Position numbers and translations under genes: made by a program. Positions 16,766-25,818 of a stretch of DNA of 37,419 nt are shown here, in pieces. This DNA comes from Candidatus Hydrogenedentota bacterium. GTDB lineage: Bacteria; Hydrogenedentota; Hydrogenedentia; Hydrogenedentales; CAIZGN01. The stretch covers positions 1 to 37,419 of the forward strand of contig CAIZGN010000678.1 in assembly GCA_903932505.1 (NCBI GenBank), read 5' to 3'. Under the pieces are notes generated by a model, which saw only the letters and a program-made list of their open reading frames with translations, was not told the origin of the DNA and made no database searches. Every line of letters starts with the position of its first letter. Position 1 is the stretch's first letter.

Positions 16766-17751
<986 letters not shown>

Positions 17752-17797
17752 GTCCCGGACTCCTTTGGCTGCATGGTTGGGTTGTTTTGACCGAAGC

Positions 17798-17825
17798 CCG
17801 GGGGTGGCGCAGGCGCCACCCCCGG
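17798..17825. other. Strong GC hairpin between htrA and moxR
   Basis: A perfect inverted repeat of at least 12 bp (CCGGGGGTGGCG pairing with CGCCACCCCCGG) has a 2-4 nt loop. It lies 17 nt after the htrA stop and 47 nt before the moxR start. No T tract follows on either strand, so it is not a classic intrinsic terminator. It may attenuate, protect the htrA 3' end, or set the htrA:moxR ratio. Confidence 0.6.
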
Positions 17826-17841
17826 ACGGCGGGAGGGAGGT

Positions 17842-19404
17842 TTACTTCTTTTCTTCGTCGATCTTCAGGGAGATATAGCGAGAGAATTCGCCGTCGCGAA
17901 CCTTGAGAAGGAGTGCATCTCCGGGTTTCGCATCCTTGATGACCGACTCGAAATCATTCGCATTTGTGATCGGCTTGCGGTTCGCCTCCTGAATCAGAAG
18001 TTCCGGAACCAGACCGGCGTGATCCGCGGGGGAACCGGGCAACACCTCAGTGACCACAACGCCCTTCTGGTTCTCAAAGCCCAGCTGGCCGGCTATTTCC
18101 TCTGTAAGGTTCTGCACGGTGAATCCGAGTTTGATCTTTGACCCTTCCGGCGTCTTCTTCTCGATCATCCCGCCACCTACTTCGCGCTCTTTCGGCAACT
18201 CGCCCAGTTTGACCTTGAGGTCGATGCGCTTACCAGCCCGCAGAATGCCCAGGTTGACTTCACTGCCCGGGGCGGTGCTGCCCACGCGACTCTTGAACGA
18301 AGCACTTTCTTCGACGGGTTGGCCGTTCAGTTCAACGATAATGTCTTCAGGTTGCACGCCCGCCTGTCCCGCCGGGCCATCCGCAAGCACTTCAGGAACC
18401 AGCACGCCCTTGGTGTATTCCACCTGCATTCCCTTGGCGAGGTCAGGCGTGTTGTCCTGAAGTATCAGACCCAGATAACCACGCGAGACTGATCCATGGT
18501 TGATCAGCTGTTCCTGGACATATTTCACGATGTTCACCGGCACCGCAAAGCTGATGCCCATGTATCCACCGCTGCGGCTGTATAGCGCCGTGTTCACGCC
18601 GATGACTTCTCCGTCCAGATTCAGCAACGGCCCGCCGGAATTGCCCGGATTAATGGCCGCATCCGTTTGGATGAGGTCAGAGTATTGGGTGATGCCTGTT
18701 GAACCGCGTCCGCAAGCACTGATAATACCGGCCGTCACTGTGTGCGACAGCCCGAAGGGGTTGCCAATCGCCATCACCCATTCACCAACGCGCAGCTTAT
18801 CCGAGTCGCCCAGCTTGAGCGGCGGGAGACCCGTGGCCTCAACCTTGATCACCGCAATTTCGGTCTGCTTGTCCGACCCGATGATCTTCGCCTCAAATTC
18901 ACGACCGTCGGCGAGTTTCACCTTCACCTTGTCCGCATCGCCCACCACATGGGCATTGGTCACGATATAACCATCCTGAGATATGACAAACCCGGTGCCC
19001 TGACCATAAGGCATGAACTGGTCGCCCTCGTAGTCATTGCCTTGGTCATTGCGAGGTTGCTGCGGCCCACGGGGCATCCGAGGTCCGCGCGGGCCGGGCA
19101 TTCCTGGGCCGGGCATACCGAAGGGGCCGAAAAACCGCTCAAAAATGTCGCCATGCGGATCTGGCATTCCACCCATCTCGCTCCGCTTCATTTCCTTCTC
19201 CACCTCGATGAAAACCACCGAGGGGGAGGTCACTTCAACAGCCTTGGCGAAGGCGTCACTCAGACCGTTCAGGGCCGTGCGTGCCTCCGGTGCACTTTGC
19301 GCCCGAACTTGCTTCGGTGTTCCGCCAAGCCCACCGACCAGGGCGACACCCAACAACAGGGCCAATACCGCGCCCATTGCGTACCCGATTCTCTTGCTCT
19401 TCAT
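17842..19404 (-). CDS. degP: HtrA/DegP-family periplasmic serine protease with two PDZ domains
   Basis: The protein is 520 residues. The start follows AGAGGAG about 8 nt upstream. A signal/anchor segment (about 8-35) is followed by a linker and a Met/Pro/Gly/Arg-rich insertion (about 90-125) in the position of the regulatory LA loop. The trypsin-like domain has His152 (TNAHVV) and Ser256 (GNSGGPL). At the Asp position, 30 residues after the His as in E. coli DegP, there is Glu182 (KQTEIAVIK) instead of the usual TD(L/I)AV. Two PDZ domains follow (about 300-390 and 425-515). It degrades or refolds damaged envelope proteins. It is upstream of and codirectional with the Bat operon, so it probably shares an envelope-stress role with it. 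Confidence 0.92.
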   Translation of the reverse strand: MKSKRIGYAMGAVLALLLGVALVGGLGGTPKQVRAQSAPEARTALNGLSDAFAKAVEVTSPSVVFIEVEKEMKRSEMGGMPDPHGDIFERFFGPFGMPGPGMPGPRGPRMPRGPQQPRNDQGNDYEGDQFMPYGQGTGFVISQDGYIVTNAHVVGDADKVKVKLADGREFEAKIIGSDKQTEIAVIKVEATGLPPLKLGDSDKLRVGEWVMAIGNPFGLSHTVTAGIISACGRGSTGITQYSDLIQTDAAINPGNSGGPLLNLDGEVIGVNTALYSRSGGYMGISFAVPVNIVKYVQEQLINHGSVSRGYLGLILQDNTPDLAKGMQVEYTKGVLVPEVLADGPAGQAGVQPEDIIVELNGQPVEESASFKSRVGSTAPGSEVNLGILRAGKRIDLKVKLGELPKEREVGGGMIEKKTPEGSKIKLGFTVQNLTEEIAGQLGFENQKGVVVTEVLPGSPADHAGLVPELLIQEANRKPITNANDFESVIKDAKPGDALLLKVRDGEFSRYISLKIDEEKK

Positions 19405-19759
19405 GGTTCAATCTCCTCTAAGTGGCTGATCCGCGTAATGCGAACCATTACGCCACCATTGGTAACTTGTTGCGCTCTCATTATTCCGTCTGGATGCAAG
19501 CATGAAACGTGCCAATTTATTCGCGGGGTCTAACGTATTGAACTGTAGGTCTTTGCGGGGTGGATGCAGCCGATTCCCATGCCGAAAAAATGCCTGATTC
19601 GCGTTCGCCGGGTCTCATTTGGGGTAGCCAACGCCGCGAATCCAACCCAATCGTCGGTTTTCTCCGGCTCGGGGATTTCCAATAGGAATAGAAACGGGAA
19701 GCGAGCGCTGTTTTTTGTGTATACTATTACTATGTTTTTGGGGCCAAGAAAGGAATAGC
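19405..19759. other. Divergent intergenic region between htrA and dapF (355 bp)
   Basis: No credible gene is present. The htrA-side half holds the inverted repeat described separately. The dapF-side half ends in an AT-rich stretch with a TATACT hexamer at 19720-19725, a plausible -10 for dapF, but no good -35 lies 16-18 nt upstream. The middle holds no recognised RNA motif. Confidence 0.5.
19433..19453. promoter_or_regulatory. Perfect inverted repeat upstream of htrA; possible operator
   Basis: GCGTAATG-CGAAC-CATTACGC is an 8-bp perfect palindrome with a 5-nt spacer. It is centred about 40 bp upstream of the htrA start codon, just outside the ribosome site. The size and symmetry fit a dimeric repressor site. 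It could also be a 5' leader hairpin that limits htrA translation. Confidence 0.4.
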
Positions 19760-20596
19760 ATGGGTATCCCGTTCACGAAAATGCATGGTTTGGGCAATGA
19801 TTACCATTTCATTAACGGTTTTGAGCACACAATCGCCGATCCGGCGGAGTTGTCGCGGCAAATGAGTCATCGCCATCTTGGTGCGGGCTCGGACGGCATC
19901 ATTCTGGTGTTGCCCGGCGAGGAAGCCCCCTTCCGCATGCGCATATTCAATGCGGACGGCAGCGAGGCGGAGACCTGCGGTAACGGTATCCGGTGCTTTG
20001 CCAAATATGTCTACGAACGCGGCATGACCCAGGCCAAGGATTTCGTGATTGAAACCCTCGCGGGCCCGAATCGTGTTCAATTGAATGTGGAAGACGGGCG
20101 CGTCTTGACCGTACGTTCAAACATGGGCCGCCCGAAGTTTGAGCGAAGCGAAATCCCCATGCTGGGTCCCGAAGGGCGCGTCTTGGAAGAAGAACTCGTG
20201 CTGGATGACCGCACGGTGCGTATCACCTGCGCCAATATCGGAAATCCGCACGCGGTCATCTTTGTTGATGACGCCACCCAGGCAGACCTGCTCACGGTAG
20301 GCCCGAAAGTGGAAAACCACCCCAGTTTTCCAAAGCGCACGAATGTGGAATTCGTCAATGTGGTTGACCGGCAGAATATCGTCATGCGTATATGGGAACG
20401 CGGCAGTGGCGTTACCATGGCCAGCGGCAGCGGCTCCTGCGGGTCATCCCTCGCCTCAATGATCACGGATCGTGTGGACCGTCGGGTCAACGTGCATCTC
20501 GTGTTCGGCGTGCTGACCATTGAGTGGGCGGAAGATGGTTGCGTCTATCAGGAAGGCCCGGCCACCGAAGCCTATAGCGGCGTGTGGCCCGAGTGA
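19760..20596 (+). CDS. dapF: Diaminopimelate epimerase family protein with Cys-to-Ser active-site change
   Basis: The protein is 278 residues. The start at 19760 follows AAAGGA 6 nt upstream. The family converts LL- to meso-diaminopimelate for lysine and peptidoglycan, using two facing Cys residues. The opening FTKMHGLGNDY, the FNADGSEAETCGNGIRC block with Cys73, the NIGNPHAV block and the ERGSG block are all DapF. The second catalytic motif, normally ACGTG, reads ASGSG, with Ser222 where Cys217 of the Haemophilus enzyme lies; the nearest Cys is 227, five residues later. The length is normal. Either this lineage uses Ser or another residue, or the protein has a different epimerase/racemase substrate. 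It converges on the TauE gene with only 3 bp between stops. Confidence 0.88.
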   Translation: MGIPFTKMHGLGNDYHFINGFEHTIADPAELSRQMSHRHLGAGSDGIILVLPGEEAPFRMRIFNADGSEAETCGNGIRCFAKYVYERGMTQAKDFVIETLAGPNRVQLNVEDGRVLTVRSNMGRPKFERSEIPMLGPEGRVLEEELVLDDRTVRITCANIGNPHAVIFVDDATQADLLTVGPKVENHPSFPKRTNVEFVNVVDRQNIVMRIWERGSGVTMASGSGSCGSSLASMITDRVDRRVNVHLVFGVLTIEWAEDGCVYQEGPATEAYSGVWPE

Positions 20597-20599
20597 CCC

Positions 20600-21430
20600 T
20601 TAGCGCGGCGCGATCCATTCCAGCGCGGGCTGAATGATCTTGATGTCAAACGCCAGTTGCACCCCCGCAATCAGTGTCAACACCATGATAATCCGGTTGA
20701 ACAGACTTTCGGACACCCGCAGGTGCATCCAATGCCCCAGCCAGGATCCCGCCGGAATCAGCGGAATCAGGAACAGGTCGAATTTCAGCACATCCCAAGT
20801 CAGCAGGCCGGTAAGATAGAAAAACGGCACCTTGGAAAGATTGATGAAGGTGAACGTCCACGCCACCGTGCCCACGAAAAGGCTCTTCCCCAAGCCCTGC
20901 GAAAAGAAATAGAGACTGACAATCGGCCCGGCTGCATGCGCCATCGACGAGGTAAACCCGGCCGTCACCCCCGCCACAAACGCCGTTTTCTTCCCCGCCC
21001 GGTGGTGTTCGGCCCAGCGCATGGATGTTTCTTTCGCCACGATATAAAGCGCGAACACAATCGCAATGACCCCGACAAAGCGTTTGATAGGCCCGGCGTA
21101 GTGTTCGATGCCCTCTTGCCCCACCCGCCACCACACCGCCGTGGCCAGCACCGTGCCGATGAGCGAGGGCCAGAAAATCGCCATCACCTGCTGCCACACC
21201 ACATTGCGGCGGTGGTGATAGATGGCGTTCATGTCACAAAGCACCAGCAGCGGCAGCATCGCCGCCGTCACCTTGTCCACCGGCATCACCAACATCATCA
21301 GCGGCAGCGAAAGAATCCCCGCGCCTCCGGCAAATCCCGACTTGCTGATTCCCTGAATGAGTATGCCCGCTGCCACAAAGACCCAGAACACAAGCAAAGG
21401 AACCCCGGGTTCAATAAAATGCGCTGGCAT
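20600..21430 (-). CDS. TauE/SafE-family membrane permease
   Basis: The protein is 276 residues with about eight hydrophobic helices and short loops. GISKSGFAGGAGILSLPLMM near the N-terminus and GVTAGFTSSMAHAAGPIVSL in the middle are the duplicated TauE/SafE half-motifs (G.(G)KTG..GG / G..aG..s...g.GGp). Members export or import small sulfur-containing or organic anions such as sulfite, sulfoacetate or taurine-related compounds. The substrate here is unknown and no sulfur-metabolism gene is adjacent. It faces dapF tail to tail and is divergent from the GH4 gene, with about 209 bp of shared upstream DNA. Confidence 0.85.
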   Translation of the reverse strand: MPAHFIEPGVPLLVFWVFVAAGILIQGISKSGFAGGAGILSLPLMMLVMPVDKVTAAMLPLLVLCDMNAIYHHRRNVVWQQVMAIFWPSLIGTVLATAVWWRVGQEGIEHYAGPIKRFVGVIAIVFALYIVAKETSMRWAEHHRAGKKTAFVAGVTAGFTSSMAHAAGPIVSLYFFSQGLGKSLFVGTVAWTFTFINLSKVPFFYLTGLLTWDVLKFDLFLIPLIPAGSWLGHWMHLRVSESLFNRIIMVLTLIAGVQLAFDIKIIQPALEWIAPR

Positions 21431-21575
21431 CGGATAAAGGCCTTTCGTTAGACGTGCGACTGGAAGGGGCCCAGTATAGCCGCTGCGAGTACCCGAAGGC
21501 CAGAAAAACAGCCCGAATTCGACGTCTGAAAGGTTTGGGGCGGGACTTTCTGTGCATTTTTCTTGCGAAACATGC

Positions 21576-21581
21576 TATAAA
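21576..21581 (+). promoter_or_regulatory. Candidate -10 element (TATAAA) for the GH4 gene
   Basis: TATAAA lies about 60 nt upstream of the GH4 start in an otherwise GC-rich divergent region. The -35 position (17 nt upstream) reads TGCATT, a weak match, so an activator may be needed. Confidence 0.3.
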
Positions 21582-21639
21582 TGGGGGTTGTCACTCGCAA
21601 TGGGGTGGCACATTGAAACCCAACATAAAGGAAATGACC

Positions 21640-23070
21640 ATGGCCAAGATTGCGATGATCGGCGCGGGAAGCATTGTGTTCTGCAAGACCCTGTTCATGG
21701 ATCTGGCGGCGACACCGGCCTTGGCCGGCAGCGAATTCCGGCTGATGAGCCGTACGCGGCCCAAACTGGACCGCATGAAAAAATTCGCCGACCGGGTTAT
21801 CGCCGAAAACAATTTGAAGGCTTCGGTCAAGGTCACGCTGGATCGCGATGAAGCCATGCGCGATGCGGACTACGTCATCGTCATGCTGCAGGTGGGTGGC
21901 GTGGATGCCTTTCAGAAGGACTACGAAATTCCGCTGAAGCACGGCGTGGACCAGTGCATCGGCGACACACTGGGCCCGGGCGGCGTATTTCGCGCCCTGC
22001 GCACCATCCCCATGATGATGGACATCGCGCGCGACATGAAGCGGCTCTGTCCCAAGGCCTATCTGCTCAATTACGTCAACCCGATGGCGGCGGTGTGTTG
22101 GGCCTTGGGCGAGGTGCCCGGCACCAAATATGTCGGGCTGTGTCATGGCGTACAGACAACGCTCGACCTCATCGCGGGCTACCTGCGCCTGCCCAAGGAA
22201 GAGATCGACTTTCTCTCCGCAGGCATCAACCACATGGGCTGGTTTTTGCGCATGGAACACCAGGGCCAGGATCTGTATCCCCAGTTTAAGGCGCTGTGCG
22301 AAAAGCCGGAGTATTACATCAACGAGAAGGTGCGCATTGAAGTCATGCGCCACATCGGCTATTTCATGACCGAAAGCACCGGGCATCTTTCCGAATATCT
22401 GCCGTGGTTTCGAGGGAGCGAGCGCGCCCTCAAAACCTATTGCGACGAGCCCGCCTTTGGTGGCGAAAGTGGGGCCTACTACAAATGGTGCCGCCTCATC
22501 GGCGACAAGCTCATGGACGTCGACATGCTCGAAAGCGAACCGGCCAAGCTCGGCCAGCGCAGCGTAGAGTACTGCTCGCACATCCTCGAGGCGCTCGAAA
22601 CCGGGCGTCCCTTCAAGTTCCAGGGCAACGTTCGCAACGAGGGTTACATCACCAATTTGCCGCAGGGTTGCTGCGTGGAAGTGCCGGTTTTTGCCGACAA
22701 GATGGGATTGCACCCCACGGTCGTAGGCAAATTACCGTCCCAATGCGCCGCGCTTAACCTCACGAATGTGAATGTGCAGGGCCTGACAGTGGAAGCGGCC
22801 ATCACTGGTGATCCTGATCTGGTGGTCGCGGCCTGCGCACTCGACCCGCTCACCTCCGCCAGTCGCACCCTCGGCGAAGTTCGGGCCATGGTGTCCGACA
22901 TGCTGGAAGCCGAGCGCGAATGGCTGCCCCAGTTTGAAGGGAAAAAGGTGCGCCCGACCCCGCTCATTTCAACGCCAGCAGGCACCGCGCATGCCGAAGT
23001 GCCCCTCGATCCGGCCCTCGCGGTCGTGCATCGCTTCGGTGAACTGGCAAACAAGGCACAGACCTCCTAG
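21640..23070 (+). CDS. Glycoside hydrolase family 4 (NAD/Mn-dependent, MelA/AglA-like)
   Basis: The protein is 476 residues. The ATG at 21640 is preferred over the one at 21634 because AAAGGA (21627-21632) is 7 nt from the former and 1 nt from the latter. GH4 enzymes cleave glycosides by a redox-elimination mechanism using bound NAD and Mn2+. The NAD-binding opening ([15 protein letters not shown]), [13 protein letters not shown] with Cys168 and GINHMGW with His198 are all present. The last two are the metal ligands. The C-terminal end ([20 protein letters not shown]) is also typical. The best subfamily fit is alpha-galactosidase/alpha-glucosidase/LplD-like; the sugar is not certain. It is cytoplasmic, so it needs an imported substrate. 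It is followed by alaS after 56 bp. Confidence 0.9.
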   Translation: MAKIAMIGAGSIVFCKTLFMDLAATPALAGSEFRLMSRTRPKLDRMKKFADRVIAENNLKASVKVTLDRDEAMRDADYVIVMLQVGGVDAFQKDYEIPLKHGVDQCIGDTLGPGGVFRALRTIPMMMDIARDMKRLCPKAYLLNYVNPMAAVCWALGEVPGTKYVGLCHGVQTTLDLIAGYLRLPKEEIDFLSAGINHMGWFLRMEHQGQDLYPQFKALCEKPEYYINEKVRIEVMRHIGYFMTESTGHLSEYLPWFRGSERALKTYCDEPAFGGESGAYYKWCRLIGDKLMDVDMLESEPAKLGQRSVEYCSHILEALETGRPFKFQGNVRNEGYITNLPQGCCVEVPVFADKMGLHPTVVGKLPSQCAALNLTNVNVQGLTVEAAITGDPDLVVAACALDPLTSASRTLGEVRAMVSDMLEAEREWLPQFEGKKVRPTPLISTPAGTAHAEVPLDPALAVVHRFGELANKAQTS

Positions 23071-23084
23071 CCGTCTTCGGCTAG
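23067..23084. other. Short hairpin over the GH4 stop codon
   Basis: CTAGCCG-TCTT-CGGCTAG is a 7-bp inverted repeat that includes the GH4 stop TAG. No T tract follows. It may slow ribosomes or protect the mRNA end before alaS, but it is short enough to be incidental. Confidence 0.35.
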
Positions 23085-23126
23085 CAACTGATAATGCTCA
23101 ACGGACAACCAACTGGAGAATAAACG

Positions 23127-25757
23127 GTGAAGAGTAACGATATCCGCGCGAGTTTTTTGGATTTCTTCCGCCAACGCGACCATGTGGTCGAGCGGAGCGA
23201 CACCTTGGTGCCGAGCAACGACCCCACCCTGTTGTTTACCAGCGCGGGCATGGTTCAGTTCAAGCCTTATTACACCGGTGAAGCGCCGGTTCCTTATCGT
23301 CGCGCCACGACCTCGCAGAAGTGTCTGCGGGCAGGCGGCAAGGCCAACGATCTGGATGAAGTGGGCAAGACCGCCCGTCATTTCACCTTCTTCGAAATGC
23401 TGGGAAATTTCTCCTTCGGCGACTACTTCAAGCAGGAAGCCATCCTGTGGGCCTGGGAATTCTCTACGCAAGTCATGAAGATCCCGGCGGATCGCATCTG
23501 GGTCTCGGTCTATACCGATGACGACGAAGCCTTCGGTATCTGGGAGAAGGAAGTGGGGGTTCCCGTGTCGCGCATCGTGCGTCTGGGTGCCAAAGATAAC
23601 TTCTGGGGCCCGGCGGGGGATACCGGCGCCTGTGGCCCGTGTTCAGAGCTGCTCTACGACAAGGGTGAGAGCATCGACCCCACGGCCACCCTGGAAAATG
23701 ACCCCCGCGAACGGTTCATGGAATTCTGGAACCTCGTCTTCCCCCAGTTCGACCAGCAGCTGGATGGATCGCGTCCTCAACTGAAAAACCGGGGTATTGA
23801 CACCGGCATGGGCCTTGAGCGTCTGGCGGCCCTCCTGCAGGCACAACCCACGGTCTTCGACACGGATGGTTTGTCACCGATCATCGGGGCCACGCAATCC
23901 CTCACCAAGACGAACTACGCCGACTGCCCGGTGCCCTTCCGCGTCATCGCGGACCACATTCGGGCGCTGTCTTTCATGACGGCCGATGGCATTCTGCCGG
24001 GCAACGAGGGGCGCGGCTACGTATGGCGTCGGCTCCTGCGGCGCGCGGCACGTTTTGGCCGGGAACTCGGCTTCGAAAAGCCTTTCTTGCACGAAGTTTG
24101 CTCATCGGTGGTCGATGTCATGGGGCATCATTACCCCGAACTTATCGAGGGCCAAAGCCAGATTAAGAAAATCATTTTCACCGAGGAAAAGCGTTTTGCG
24201 GATACGCTCGCGAAGGGCATGGATCTGCTCGATCAGGTCTTCTCGCGCATGCAGCAGCAGGGCGACAAGGTGGTGCAGGGCGAAGACCTCTTCAAGCTGC
24301 ATGATACCTACGGGTTCCCGCTCGACCTCGCGGCGGACATTGCGGAAGATCGCGGCTACGGCGTGGACCGCGAAGGCTTTACCAAGGCGATGTCACAGCA
24401 ACGCGAAAAGGCCCGCAGTGCCTGGGCGGGCAGCGGACAGGCGGAAATCAGCCCGATCTACCGCACCCTGCACGATTCCTTGGGGGATACCGAATTCGTG
24501 GGCTACGACACCGTGGAGTGTTCCGCCAATATCCTCGCAATTGTCGCCAATGGCGCGTCCGTCCAAGCCTTGGAAGAAGGACAGGAAGGCTTTGTCATTC
24601 TCGACAAAACCCCCTTCTACGCCGAGTCCGGCGGTCAGGCGGGCGACCACGGCACCTTTGATTCCCCTGATGGCAACGCCTTTATCACCGGGGCCTCCCG
24701 CGCCGTCGGCAAGATGACGCTCCATGCGTGCAAGGTCAATCGCGGAACCCTGCGCACCGGCATCAAGGTTGAGGCGCGGGTCGACGCGGATAAACGGGCC
24801 TGCACGGAAAACCATCACACGGCCACGCACCTTCTACAAGCCGCTTTGCAGGAAGTGCTGGGTGACCATGTGCATCAGGCGGGTTCCTATGTCGGCCCCG
24901 ACCGGCTGCGCTTCGACTTCACGCATTTCGAGGGCATCGACCTTGATCGGCTTCAAGATGCCGAGCGCATGGTCAATACCTACGTGCGCAAGAATGTGGC
25001 GGTGGAAACTTCGCTGAAGCCCATCGAGGAAGCACGGGCTGCGGGCGCGATGGCCCTGTTCGGCGAGAAATACGAGGACGTGGTGCGCGTCGTACGCATA
25101 GACGAATTCAGCATGGAACTTTGCGGTGGTTGCCACGTCAAACAGACCGGGGCTATCGGTTACTTCAAAATCCTGAGCGAGTCGGCCCTGTCGTCCGGCG
25201 TTAGGCGTATAGAGGCCGTCTGCGGCGATCCCGCCGTGGAAACCCTCCAGTCGCGCGAACGTCAACTGTCGGGCACCGCGCACATGCTCAGCGCGAATCC
25301 GAACGAGCTCATGACCCGCGTGCAGGCGCTCATTGATGACAATAAGCGCCTTCAGCGCGAAGTGGAAAAGTGGAAACAGACCGCCGCCACGGGCGGCTCG
25401 GTCGACTACATGAGCCAGGTGCAGGATATCGCCGGGGTCAAAGTCATCGCCGCTGTGGTGGATGGTCAGGATGCCCAGGGCCTACGCATGGTGCTGGATA
25501 ATCTCCGCGACAAGCTCGGTTCCGGCGTCATTGTGCTGGGCAGTGGGGAAGGCGGCAAAGTTTCGTTGTGTGCCGGGGTCACCAAGGATCTCACCGCCCG
25601 CGTAAAGGCCGGTGCGATAGTGGCTGCCATTGCGCCCATCGTCGGTGGTGGCGGTGGCGGACGCCCCGACATGGCGCAGGCGGGTGGAAAAGACGTGGAG
25701 AAACTTCCGGAAGCCATCGGAAAAGTCGCCGAGGTTGTCCGGGGCATGCTGGGATAG
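23127..25757 (+). CDS. alaS: Alanyl-tRNA synthetase
   Basis: The protein is 876 residues, full length for a bacterial AlaRS. The start is GTG at 23127 with GGAG 8 nt upstream. The enzyme charges tRNA-Ala and clears Ser/Gly mischarging. The class II catalytic core (about 1-440) shows LFTSAGMVQFKPYYTG, TSQKCLRAGGKANDL, FFEMLGNFSFGDYFK, GDTGACGPCSE and GIDTGMGLERLA. The editing domain carries HHTATHLL with His563 and CGGCH with Cys666, the same positions as in the E. coli enzyme. The DHHA1/C-Ala end has the usual glycine-rich GGGGGGRPDMAQAGG loop. It is 56 bp behind the GH4 gene and 61 bp ahead of the GH172 gene, so the three may be cotranscribed. All key residues are intact. Confidence 0.98.
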   Translation: MKSNDIRASFLDFFRQRDHVVERSDTLVPSNDPTLLFTSAGMVQFKPYYTGEAPVPYRRATTSQKCLRAGGKANDLDEVGKTARHFTFFEMLGNFSFGDYFKQEAILWAWEFSTQVMKIPADRIWVSVYTDDDEAFGIWEKEVGVPVSRIVRLGAKDNFWGPAGDTGACGPCSELLYDKGESIDPTATLENDPRERFMEFWNLVFPQFDQQLDGSRPQLKNRGIDTGMGLERLAALLQAQPTVFDTDGLSPIIGATQSLTKTNYADCPVPFRVIADHIRALSFMTADGILPGNEGRGYVWRRLLRRAARFGRELGFEKPFLHEVCSSVVDVMGHHYPELIEGQSQIKKIIFTEEKRFADTLAKGMDLLDQVFSRMQQQGDKVVQGEDLFKLHDTYGFPLDLAADIAEDRGYGVDREGFTKAMSQQREKARSAWAGSGQAEISPIYRTLHDSLGDTEFVGYDTVECSANILAIVANGASVQALEEGQEGFVILDKTPFYAESGGQAGDHGTFDSPDGNAFITGASRAVGKMTLHACKVNRGTLRTGIKVEARVDADKRACTENHHTATHLLQAALQEVLGDHVHQAGSYVGPDRLRFDFTHFEGIDLDRLQDAERMVNTYVRKNVAVETSLKPIEEARAAGAMALFGEKYEDVVRVVRIDEFSMELCGGCHVKQTGAIGYFKILSESALSSGVRRIEAVCGDPAVETLQSRERQLSGTAHMLSANPNELMTRVQALIDDNKRLQREVEKWKQTAATGGSVDYMSQVQDIAGVKVIAAVVDGQDAQGLRMVLDNLRDKLGSGVIVLGSGEGGKVSLCAGVTKDLTARVKAGAIVAAIAPIVGGGGGGRPDMAQAGGKDVEKLPEAIGKVAEVVRGMLG

Positions 25758-25818
25758 TCACCCTCAACAATGCGGCAAATCACGCGGGAAAGTCCCCCGC
25801 GCAACCGGGAGAATGGTC

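Noticed and set aside
21448-22713. 421-codon minus-strand open frame over the GH4 gene
   Set aside because: The GH4 frame has all family motifs and a ribosome site; this frame has neither.
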